Part shown: piece after piece, positions 1 to 5,555 of the stretch
Layout of the letters: every line of letters starts with the position of its first letter
Position numbering within the stretch: the first letter of the stretch is position 1
Position numbers and translations under genes: made by a program
The notes under the pieces: model-generated
Databases searched by the model: none
Seen by the model: the letters and a program-made list of their open reading frames with translations, nothing else
What the model was told of the DNA's origin: nothing
NCBI GenBank assembly: GCA_902782805.1
Contig: CACZON010000172.1
Span: forward strand, 1 to 11,067
Direction: 5' to 3'
Length of the DNA: 11,067 nt
DNA from: Oscillospiraceae bacterium
Lineage (GTDB): Bacteria; Bacillota; Clostridia; Oscillospirales; Acutalibacteraceae

Positions 1-1292
1 AAAACGGCGAAGGTCTGATGACGCTGGACGAAATGACCGCGTCGATCGAAGAAGTAACGGGCGGATTCGCCGCGTACGCACAGGAGCGGGGGATCAGTGA
101 AGATACGGATCTTTCCGCATATATGAACGATTATCTTGCGAGTCCCGCGGTTTCCGCAACGCTCTCCGGCGTAACCGAAGGGATCCGCGCCCGGCTCGCC
201 GCGGCGCAGCTGAGCGATGCGCAGGTGCAGGAGATCGTATCCGCGCTGTATACGGGCTATCAGGGCTACGCGCAGGAGAACGGTCTTCCGGATCCGCAGT
301 ATCTCGGCAGCTCGTTCTCGGAATATCTCAATACTCCCGAGGCAAAAGAGCGGATTTCCGGCGCGGTTCTCGAAACGATTGATACCTCCGCGCTGGAAGA
401 GAGAGTCACCGAAATGACCGGGGAGTTTTCCGCTTCGATCGAGAGCCGGCTTTCCTCGATGCTATCCGGCGCGATGCAGTCCGCCGGGAGGCAGATCAGC
501 GCTTCGCTGCAGAGCACGATGAGCGAAGCGGCCGCGCAGCTGCAGGCCTCTCTGGAAGAAGCGTTCCGCTTTACCCCGGAGGATCTCTCGAACGTATTCA
601 GCCTCTCGATGACGCCGAGCGAAATGCGGGATCTGTTCAATTCGCTTTTGTCCGGCGATACGAACGCAACGCTTGAAACCGTTCTGAACCGTCTCGGGTA
701 TGCCGAAACGGAGGATCCGTATTCGATCGTGATCTACCCGATCGATTTCAACGCCAAAAGCGCGATCAAGGATTCGCTCGATCGATACAACGAGGCCGCG
801 CGCATCGCGGGTCGTGAGGATCAGGTGATCATCTATACGGATATCGTGGATACCCTGATGAGCTCGGTGACTCAGATCATCGATGCGATCAGCGGAATTC
901 TGATCGCGTTTGTTGCAATTTCACTCGTCGTTTCTTCGGTAATGATCGGCGTTATAACGTATATCAGCGTTCTGGAGCGGAAAAAAGAAATCGGCATCCT
1001 GCGCGCGATCGGGGCCTCGAAGCGCAACGTCTCCAACGTATTCAACGCGGAAACGATCATCATCGGCGCGCTCGCGGGGATTTTCGGAATCGCGATCACG
1101 CTGCTGCTGCTGATTCCCGCGAATTATCTGATCCATTCGCTCACCGGGGAGACCGGCATCAACGCGATCCTGCCGCCGCAAAGTGCGTTCATTCTGATCC
1201 TGCTGAGCATCTTCCTGACTTTGATCGGCGGGCTCATTCCTTCGCGCAAGGCGGCGAACAGCGATCCGGTCGCGGCGCTGCGCTCGGAATAA
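1..1292 (+). CDS. ABC transporter permease, FtsX/MacB type, C-terminal part (5' end outside window)
   Basis: The reading frame is open to the window edge (codons from position 3 read NGEGL before the ATG at 18), so that ATG is internal and the true start lies upstream. Numbering from it, residues 1-280 form a predicted extracytoplasmic, Ala/Ser/Glu-rich helical region with a 64-residue internal repeat and a coiled-coil-like stretch near 122-190. The last 140 residues are a typical FtsX domain: membrane segments near 291-315, 347-370 and 390-407, the signature ERKKEIGILRAIGAS (320-334) after the first, and the usual end PSRKAANSDPVAALRSE. Such permeases pair with, or are fused to, a MacB/LolD-like ATPase and act by mechanotransmission on envelope substrates, for example peptide or lipid export. 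The ATPase is not in view and the substrate cannot be inferred. The family call is secure; the role is open. Confidence 0.9.
   Translation, partial: NGEGLMTLDEMTASIEEVTGGFAAYAQERGISEDTDLSAYMNDYLASPAVSATLSGVTEGIRARLAAAQLSDAQVQEIVSALYTGYQGYAQENGLPDPQYLGSSFSEYLNTPEAKERISGAVLETIDTSALEERVTEMTGEFSASIESRLSSMLSGAMQSAGRQISASLQSTMSEAAAQLQASLEEAFRFTPEDLSNVFSLSMTPSEMRDLFNSLLSGDTNATLETVLNRLGYAETEDPYSIVIYPIDFNAKSAIKDSLDRYNEAARIAGREDQVIIYTDIVDTLMSSVTQIIDAISGILIAFVAISLVVSSVMIGVITYISVLERKKEIGILRAIGASKRNVSNVFNAETIIIGALAGIFGIAITLLLLIPANYLIHSLTGETGINAILPPQSAFILILLSIFLTLIGGLIPSRKAANSDPVAALRSE
45..380 (+). repeat. Two-copy 64-residue repeat in the permease extracytoplasmic region
   Basis: Numbering from the ATG at 18, residues 10-57 and 74-121 align without gaps at an offset of exactly 64 residues (192 bp). 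Matching positions include Tyr20-Ala-Gln-Glu with Tyr84-Ala-Gln-Glu, Gly25/89, Leu32/96, Tyr39-Leu40/Tyr103-Leu104, Pro43/107 and Ser50-Gly51/Ser114-Gly115. A weaker third beginning (TEMTGEF, 131-137) resembles the start of copy 1 (EEVTGGF). The DNA copies have diverged, so the duplication is old at protein level. More copies could lie upstream of the window. Confidence 0.7.
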
Positions 1293-1343
1293 GAAACGCC
1301 GCGCAGAGGATAAAGCGCTTTGCGTTTTGCTTGTGAAAAAAGG

Positions 1344-1374
1344 AAAAGAGACGGAAATATCCGTCTCTTTTTTT
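1344..1374 (+). terminator. Intrinsic terminator after the ABC permease
   Basis: A perfect stem of about 12 bp (AAAAGAGACGGA pairing with TCCGTCTCTTTT) closes an AATA tetraloop at 1356-1359 and runs into a seven-T tract (1368-1374). It lies about 50 bases after the permease stop and isolates that unit from the arabinofuranosidase gene. Confidence 0.9.
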
Positions 1375-1383
1375 CTGCAGTCA

Positions 1384-1412
1384 TTCCAATTTTGAAAAAT
1401 CTGTGTTAGAAT
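1384..1412 (+). promoter_or_regulatory. Probable extended -10 promoter for the GH51 gene
   Basis: TAGAAT at 1407-1412 is preceded by TGT (1404-1406), an extended -10 motif. The best -35 at 17 bp spacing is the weak TTCCAA (1384-1389). The site lies just after the permease terminator and about 28 bases before the GH51 start. The same TAGAAT -10 occurs in other promoters of this window. Confidence 0.5.
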
Positions 1413-1440
1413 AGAAAAAAAGACCTCAGGAGGGGCTTCT

Positions 1441-3888
1441 ATGAGCAGAATCCGAATCAAAACGAATGAAAAACGATTCCCGACCGCACCCGATCTTTAC
1501 GGGCTGTTTTTTGAGGATATCAGCCGTGCCGGCGACGGCGGACTTTATCCCGAAATGCTGCGCAACCGTTCCTTCGAGGATTCTATTCTCCCGGCCGGCT
1601 GCGTCACGAACGACGGCGGCAAAACCTTCGTTTCGCCGACCGGCTGGATCGACGAATTCAATAACGGCGAAGGCATGCACGATTGGCTGCGCCGCAATCA
1701 ACCCGCGCCGACGCCGGTTCCCGCCTGGTACGCCGAAAATGCCGAAATGGAGCTTGACCGGGAGGATACGCTCAACGAGCACCGGGAAGTCTCTCTGTGC
1801 GTGGCGTTTGCGCCGGGCGGCCTGATTTACAACACCGGCTTCTGCGGCGTTCCCGCAAAAGAAGGCGAAGCGGCGCTCTTCTATGCGTTTATCAAGGCGG
1901 AAGATGAAACGACGCTGAATGTTTCGATCGAAGACGGCGAAGATACCCTCTGCGAAGGGACAGTTCGCGCCGAGGCGGGCGGTTATTCGCGCTGTGATCT
2001 CCGGCTGGTCCCGAAGAAAACGAGCGGCAGCGCGAAGCTCGTGATCCGCTGTGAAAACGGCGGTAAAGTCCGATTCGGATTTACCTCGCTGATGCCGGAA
2101 AAAACGTTTATGGGTCATGGACTGCGCAGCGATCTCTGCGAAAAGCTGCAGGCAATGCATCCCGCGTTTCTGCGCTTCCCGGGCGGTTGTATCGTAGAAG
2201 GCTTTACGAAGGAGACGGCGATGTACTTCAAAAATGTCGTCGGTCCGGTATGGGAGCGCCCGAGCCACTGGCTCCTCTGGCATTACCGGACGACCAACGG
2301 CCTCGGATTCCACGAGTACCTCCAGCTCTGCGAGGATCTCGGGATGAAGGCGTTCTACGTCTGCAACGTCGGTATGACCTGCCAGGGAAGAGGACCTTAT
2401 TATTTCAACGAGGAAGAGACGCGCGAAATGCTCGAAGACGTCCTCGCGGCGCTCGAATACGCCCTGGGACCGGCCGATTCGAAATGGGGCTCCCTGCGCG
2501 CGAAGATGGGCCACGAAGCGCCGTTCGTGCTCTCCTATCTCGAGATCGGCAACGAAAACAGCGGCCCGGAATACGAAAAACGTTATAAAATCTTCCGCGA
2601 AGCGGTCCTTGAAAAATATCCGGACCTCAAAATTATCGCGAACGACCGCGGCCGCGGTGAAAAGCTGATCGCCGATATCGCAGACGATCATTACTACAAC
2701 ATGCCGGAGTTCTTTGCCGAGAACGTAGGGCTCTACGATTCCTACGACCGCTCGGAGCCGAACGTCTTCGTCGGAGAATTTGCCGTCAATCAGACCTACG
2801 AAGGCCAGCTGCGCGCGGCGGTCGCCGAGGCGATGTTCATGGTCGGCTTCGAACGCAATCAGGACGCCGTAAAGCTCTGCGCTTACGCGCCGCTCTTTGA
2901 GAATGTCAATTTCTATTCCTGGTACCCGAACCTTCTGATTTTCGACAATCTCCGTTCCTATACGATCCCGACCTACTACGATTTCAAGCTCTTCTCCGAA
3001 GCACGCGGCGATTTCGTTGTGGAACACGAAGAATCGTGCGAAAAAATCTATCGCGCGCTCCACGGCCTGCCGATGATTTCGGGCGATTTCGGCGTCCGCT
3101 TCAAAAATGCGTCGTTCAACGGAAAACCGGTTTTGCCGAGCCGCGATCTGCTTGGAAAAACCGTTGAAAACGGGGAAGAATATACCGCCATAGAAAATCC
3201 GAACGGAGAATTCGCCGGAAGAAGAATCCCGACCGGCGCTTTCGTTGCCCTCGGCGACGACGTCAACGCCCACGACGGTGTTTTCGAAGCGGAGCTTTTC
3301 TCAGAAGCGGGCAGGGAGATCGGCTGCGGCGTTCTCTGCGCGCCCAAGCCTCTGAGCTTCTACGACCGGATGAATCCGAATCCGCGGGGCGAATGGATGC
3401 TCTTCAATCTCGAGCCGATCCGTTTCGTCCTCAAGGACGGCTTCGCTCAGATCGTCCGCGGAACGGTGCGCATAAAGCCGCTTACGGAAAAAGTGAAGGT
3501 CGATCTGCCGCTCGGCGAATTCGTACGCGTACGCTGCGAGGTGAAGAACGACCGCCTGAGCTGCTCGGTCAACGGGAACGAGATCGTCTCCTGCGAGCTG
3601 CCGAATTATCCTTCGATGTGCTCGGTTGCAACGGATACGGAAAACGAGGTCCTCGTAAAGATCGTCAACTTTGCGGAAAAAGAGGACTGCGTTGAGATCA
3701 GCCTCGACTGCGAGGTGGAAAGCGCGTATACGGTCTCGCGCATGACCGGCGCCGCCGACGCGGAAAACTCGCTCGAATGTCCGGAAAACGTAAAAGACGA
3801 ACGCTTCGAAGCTAAGGGTGCCTCCGGTGAATTTATCTTCAAAGCGGCGCCGCTTTCCGTCAACGTACTGCGTCTTGCGAAAAAATAA
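1441..3888 (+). CDS. Alpha-L-arabinofuranosidase, glycoside hydrolase family 51
   Basis: Predicted to release terminal alpha-L-arabinofuranosyl residues from arabinoxylan or arabinan fragments (EC 3.2.1.55) by a retaining mechanism. The 815 residues open with the family start LYGLFFEDISRAGDGGLYPEMLRNRSFED, then a beta-rich carbohydrate-binding-like section (about 60-220) and a TIM barrel (about 225-500). The barrel contains FLRFPGGC (243-250), the acid/base in EIGNENSGP (Glu372) and the probable nucleophile in VGEFAVN (Glu446), with DDHYYNMPEFF between them. Residues about 605-720 look like a LamG-type jelly-roll insert within the C-terminal beta region. The short acid/base-to-nucleophile spacing and FRFPGGC wording fit the ASD-like branch of GH51 rather than Bacillus AbfA. 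There is no signal peptide, so it should act on imported oligosaccharides. AGGAGGGG (1428-1435) sits 5 bases before the ATG. Exact substrate is unknown. Confidence 0.93.
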   Translation: MSRIRIKTNEKRFPTAPDLYGLFFEDISRAGDGGLYPEMLRNRSFEDSILPAGCVTNDGGKTFVSPTGWIDEFNNGEGMHDWLRRNQPAPTPVPAWYAENAEMELDREDTLNEHREVSLCVAFAPGGLIYNTGFCGVPAKEGEAALFYAFIKAEDETTLNVSIEDGEDTLCEGTVRAEAGGYSRCDLRLVPKKTSGSAKLVIRCENGGKVRFGFTSLMPEKTFMGHGLRSDLCEKLQAMHPAFLRFPGGCIVEGFTKETAMYFKNVVGPVWERPSHWLLWHYRTTNGLGFHEYLQLCEDLGMKAFYVCNVGMTCQGRGPYYFNEEETREMLEDVLAALEYALGPADSKWGSLRAKMGHEAPFVLSYLEIGNENSGPEYEKRYKIFREAVLEKYPDLKIIANDRGRGEKLIADIADDHYYNMPEFFAENVGLYDSYDRSEPNVFVGEFAVNQTYEGQLRAAVAEAMFMVGFERNQDAVKLCAYAPLFENVNFYSWYPNLLIFDNLRSYTIPTYYDFKLFSEARGDFVVEHEESCEKIYRALHGLPMISGDFGVRFKNASFNGKPVLPSRDLLGKTVENGEEYTAIENPNGEFAGRRIPTGAFVALGDDVNAHDGVFEAELFSEAGREIGCGVLCAPKPLSFYDRMNPNPRGEWMLFNLEPIRFVLKDGFAQIVRGTVRIKPLTEKVKVDLPLGEFVRVRCEVKNDRLSCSVNGNEIVSCELPNYPSMCSVATDTENEVLVKIVNFAEKEDCVEISLDCEVESAYTVSRMTGAADAENSLECPENVKDERFEAKGASGEFIFKAAPLSVNVLRLAKK

Positions 3889-3903
3889 AGGCCGCAGAAA
3901 AAG

Positions 3904-3936
3904 CGCTGCCTGATCGGATCTGCAGCGGTTCTTCCG
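3904..3936 (+). terminator. Weak hairpin after the GH51 gene, possible partial terminator
   Basis: CGCTGC (3904-3909) can pair with GCAGCG (3922-3927) around a 12-base loop, extended by AA/TT after a mismatch, and is followed by the broken T-rich run GTTCTTCCGTTTT. The stem is short and the T-tract interrupted, so some read-through into the small downstream gene is likely. Confidence 0.3.
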
Positions 3937-3978
3937 TTTTGCAAACTTCCTATAAAAAACATGAAAGAGGATCGTCAA

Positions 3979-4170
3979 ATGAAACACAAGGTGAAGATTC
4001 AGGTCCCTGTCGAAAAGCGGGGTCTCTTCGGGATCCGAAAAACCGTTCTGGAGACGCGCATCATCGAGGTGGACGGCGAGACTTATAAGGAAATGAAAAA
4101 GGAATGGAAGAATCGTCCGTACAGCATCGAGGAGATGATGCTGTACGATGAACTGTTCGATGAAGACTGA
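3979..4170 (+). CDS. Small charged protein of unknown function (63 aa)
   Basis: Not recognised. The start at 3979 is preferred over the in-frame ATG at 3961 because AAAGAGG (3964-3970) lies 8 bases before it, whereas nothing like a ribosome binding site precedes 3961. The protein begins MKHKVKIQVPVEKRGLFGIRKTV, which reads as a beta-hairpin (KVKIQVPVEKR, then TRIIEVDGETYKEMKKEW), followed by a short helix (SIEEMMLYDELF) and an acidic end (DELFDED). It has no membrane segment, signal peptide or metal-binding cysteines, and should be a small soluble cytoplasmic protein. It lies 90 bases after the GH51 gene on the same strand, with only a weak hairpin between, and is closed by a strong terminator. 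It may ride on the GH51 transcript or have its own weak promoter (TATAAA at 3951 lacks a good -35). A real gene is likely given start signal and terminator placement; the function is unknown. Confidence 0.65.
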   Translation: MKHKVKIQVPVEKRGLFGIRKTVLETRIIEVDGETYKEMKKEWKNRPYSIEEMMLYDELFDED

Positions 4171-4245
4171 GCTTTTGATTTTCATCGGGCGGGCTCAGCC
4201 GAGAATTCGGACCGGATCGGATTCTCACGGTCAAGATCACTGAAA

Positions 4246-4259
4246 GCCCGAAAACGGGC
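4246..4259. repeat. Small GCCCG-AAAA-CGGGC hairpin in the 3' region
   Basis: A perfect 5-bp GC stem with an AAAA loop lies just upstream of the main terminator at 4268-4302. Together with the GAGAAT...ATTCTC inverted repeat at 4201-4226 it makes this 188-base convergent intergenic region structure-rich. It could add to termination on the minus strand, but no T-tract follows on either strand. Confidence 0.4.
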
Positions 4260-4267
4260 AGAAAAAG

Positions 4268-4310
4268 AGGGCTTCCGACGGAGTAAAACCGCCGGAAGCC
4301 CTTGTCTTTT
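4268..4310. terminator. Strong bidirectional terminator between convergent genes
   Basis: AGGGCTTCCG-a-CGG (4268-4281) pairs with CCG-c-CGGAAGCCCT (4289-4302): 13 base pairs with one A/C mismatch around a 7-base loop. On the plus strand it is followed by TTGTCTTTT. On the minus strand the left flank (GAAAAAG, 4261-4267) reads as CTTTTTC after the stem. It therefore serves the small plus-strand gene and the minus-strand GNAT-like gene that ends at 4359. Confidence 0.9.
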
Positions 4311-4358
4311 CAACATGTTTTTTGTATCGAAGAAGACCCTTCATTCGGTTTCAATCGT

Positions 4359-4790
4359 TCAGCGCTCGCGGTTTTCCGCAAGATAGTCGCAGGGTGAGCG
4401 GTAGAATTCTTCGAGATTGATATCGTATACGTCGAGTCCTTCACGCTTTTTGAAGCCGAGCGTCTTGATGAGGATCTCCTCGGCTGCGCCTTTTTCGATC
4501 CGCAGATGCTCGATTCTGCACGCAGCGTTGAGGAATTCCATCGCCGTGCGCGAAATCAGGATCATTGCCTCCGGATCGTTGACGCCCGGAAAAGCAGTGA
4601 CGTTTTCAAATTTCGCACCGCCGGGGCCGATCGTAAACTGCAGGAGCGCAAGCCTTTTTCCGTTCGTTCCGTTTGGATCGTCGGATTCTACGGCGTAGTA
4701 GGCCATCGCGTTTTCGAGGTATTGAACGCCGCAGCTTTCGCAGAGATCTTTCTGCAGCGCGCGGTCGAGTACTTTCCGGATGATGAGCAT
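4359..4790 (-). CDS. GNAT-like small protein (putative N-acetyltransferase fold)
   Basis: The 143-residue product fits a GNAT-type alternation: strand IIRKV at the start, strands LALLQFTI and AKFENVTAFPG, helix EAMILISRTAMEFLNAA, strand HLRIEK, helix AEEILIKTLGFKK, strand DVYDINLEEF, then a short tail with SPC. It resembles, from memory, a family of small clostridial proteins usually called hypothetical or GNAT-like. The standard acetyl-CoA loop (Q/RxxGxG/A) is not evident; GVNDPEAMIL takes its place, so catalysis is doubtful. The ATG at 4790 is preferred to the GTG at 4799 because AAGGGAG (4805-4799 on the minus strand) overlaps that GTG but sits 8 bases before the ATG. It is a single-gene unit, divergent from the DNA glycosylase and ended by the bidirectional terminator. 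The gene is well supported; the fold call is tentative and no substrate is suggested. Confidence 0.75.
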   Translation of the reverse strand: MLIIRKVLDRALQKDLCESCGVQYLENAMAYYAVESDDPNGTNGKRLALLQFTIGPGGAKFENVTAFPGVNDPEAMILISRTAMEFLNAACRIEHLRIEKGAAEEILIKTLGFKKREGLDVYDINLEEFYRSPCDYLAENRER

Positions 4791-4819
4791 CGTCTTCACT
4801 CCCTTGAATCGTTAGTTTG

Positions 4820-4848
4820 ATTCTACCACGTTTTTCCGGAAAAGTAAA
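4820..4848 (-). promoter_or_regulatory. Promoter for the GNAT-like gene
   Basis: Read on the minus strand: TTTACT (-35, 4848-4843), a 17-bp spacer, then TAGAAT (-10, 4825-4820) preceded by TGG, an extended -10. The spacer contains the perfect 12-bp palindrome TTTTCCGGAAAA (4832-4843), well placed for an operator. The leader before the ATG at 4790 would be about 25 bases. Confidence 0.65.
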
Positions 4849-4855
4849 TTTTAAC

Positions 4856-4890
4856 TCGACATTTTCTCCCGAAAATGCTATGGTAGAATC
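4856..4890 (+). promoter_or_regulatory. Promoter for the hypoxanthine-DNA glycosylase gene
   Basis: Two overlapping readings exist. TCGACA (4856-4861), 17 bp, TATGGT (4879-4884) preceded by TGC gives a good -35 with a moderate extended -10. Alternatively TGG-TAGAAT (4881-4889) is the extended -10 shared with the opposite promoter, but then no good -35 is present. Either gives a leader of about 20-30 bases before the ATG at 4919. Confidence 0.6.
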
Positions 4891-4918
4891 AGAATTTGCG
4901 AAAAGGGGAGAAGCGGCG

Positions 4919-5425
4919 ATGGAATACGAAACGATCCTGCATCAGATCGACCCGGTCTTCGCGCCGGACAGCCGTATTTTGATCCTCGGCTCGCTTCCGT
5001 CGCGAAAATCCCGCGAGGCGAACTTTTTCTACGGCCACCCGCAAAACCGTTTCTGGCGGACTCTGGCGGCCGTATTGGGGGAAGAGACGCCTGACACGGT
5101 GGAAGAAAAGAAAACGATGCTCCTTTCTCACCGGATCGCGCTCTGGGACGTGATCGCTTCCTGCGAGATCCGCGGCTCTTCCGACAGCTCGATCCGCTGC
5201 GCGGTCCCGAACGATCTCGCCGCGCTGATTTCAAAAACGCAAATCGAAAAGGTCTTTACCGTTGGGACAACGGCAACGAAGCTTTATCAGAAACTCTGTG
5301 AAGCGGATACGAAGCTCAAAACGGTGATGCTTCCGAGCACGAGTCCCGCGAACGCGCGCGTTACGCAAAAAATGCTCGAGGACGCCTTCCGGGAGGCGCT
5401 TTTCGGAGAAACCCGCGAATCATGA
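4919..5425 (+). CDS. Hypoxanthine-DNA glycosylase (UDG superfamily, family 6)
   Basis: Predicted to excise hypoxanthine (deaminated adenine, deoxyinosine) from DNA at the first step of base excision repair in the cytoplasm. The 168-residue protein carries the family landmarks: RILILGSLPSRKS (19-31), FFYGHPQNRFW (36-46), a central WDVIASCEIRGSSDSSI (76-92), and LPSTSPAN (138-145) near the C-terminus. The essential Asn described for the Methanosarcina barkeri enzyme (Asn39, from memory) most likely corresponds to Asn43 in PQNRFW; no alignment was run. The reading frame is open back to 4817, but the promoter lies inside that extension and AAAAGGGGAG (4901-4910) is 8 bases before the ATG at 4919, so this start is chosen. 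The length fits the family. It is monocistronic, with a terminator 4 bases after the stop. There is no LexA-like box, so SOS control is not supported. Confidence 0.92.
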   Translation: MEYETILHQIDPVFAPDSRILILGSLPSRKSREANFFYGHPQNRFWRTLAAVLGEETPDTVEEKKTMLLSHRIALWDVIASCEIRGSSDSSIRCAVPNDLAALISKTQIEKVFTVGTTATKLYQKLCEADTKLKTVMLPSTSPANARVTQKMLEDAFREALFGETRES

Positions 5426-5428
5426 ACC

Positions 5429-5454
5429 GCCGCCGTAACAGGCGGCTCTTTTTT
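5429..5454 (+). terminator. Intrinsic terminator after the DNA glycosylase
   Basis: GCCGCC (5429-5434) pairs with GGCGGC (5441-5446) around a GTAACA loop and is followed by TCTTTTTT (5447-5454). It begins only 4 bases after the stop codon. Confidence 0.88.
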
Positions 5455-5492
5455 AGCTCTGTTTGGTAAATCTGCATAATACCCGCGAATTG

Positions 5493-5521
5493 TTGACATT
5501 TGTTTTTATAAAGATTAGAAT
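5493..5521 (+). promoter_or_regulatory. Near-consensus sigma-A promoter for the first serine hydrolase
   Basis: TTGACA (5493-5498, perfect -35), a 17-bp spacer, then TAGAAT (5516-5521, one mismatch). The transcript should start near 5528, which puts the upstream start at 5463 outside the mRNA and supports the ATG at 5556. The strong match predicts substantial basal expression. Confidence 0.88.
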
Positions 5522-5555
5522 AAAATCATACAAAACCTACAGGGAGATAACCGCT

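Larger units (their letters stand above)
4819..4890. repeat. Inverted repeat made by two outward-facing -10 elements
   Basis: GATTCTACCA (4819-4828) and TGGTAGAATC (4881-4890) are perfect 10-bp inverted copies 52 bases apart, each containing an extended -10 (TGGTAGAAT) pointing outward. Between them lie the palindrome TTTTCCGGAAAA (4832-4843) and the dyad CATTTTC-tccc-GAAAATG (4860-4877), both with a TTTTC/GAAAA core. Confidence 0.6.

Noticed and set aside
1426..3273. 615-codon minus-strand open frame opposite the GH51 gene
   Set aside because: It is antisense to a gene with clear catalytic motifs, its translation is Arg/Phe/Ala-rich without recognisable domains, and such long shadows are expected from the codon bias here.
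3301..4185. 294-codon minus-strand open frame across the GH51 end and the small gene
   Set aside because: Overlaps two supported plus-strand reading frames, shows no domain, and has no ribosome binding site or promoter of its own.
4312..4323. AACATGTT palindrome followed by T-run as a second terminator
   Set aside because: The 8-base palindrome leaves no loop, so it cannot form a useful hairpin, and a strong terminator lies just upstream.
4819..4890. SOS (LexA) box upstream of the DNA glycosylase
   Set aside because: The dyads have TTTTC/GAAAA half-sites and do not match the Gram-positive CGAAC-N4-GTTCG box.
4817..4918. Upstream in-frame start for the DNA glycosylase (34 extra residues)
   Set aside because: This stretch holds the divergent promoters; the ribosome binding site and the family's normal N-terminus fit the ATG at 4919.
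5463..5555. Upstream in-frame start for the first serine hydrolase (31 extra residues)
   Set aside because: The near-consensus promoter at 5493-5521 lies inside this extension, and the good ribosome binding site serves the ATG at 5556.
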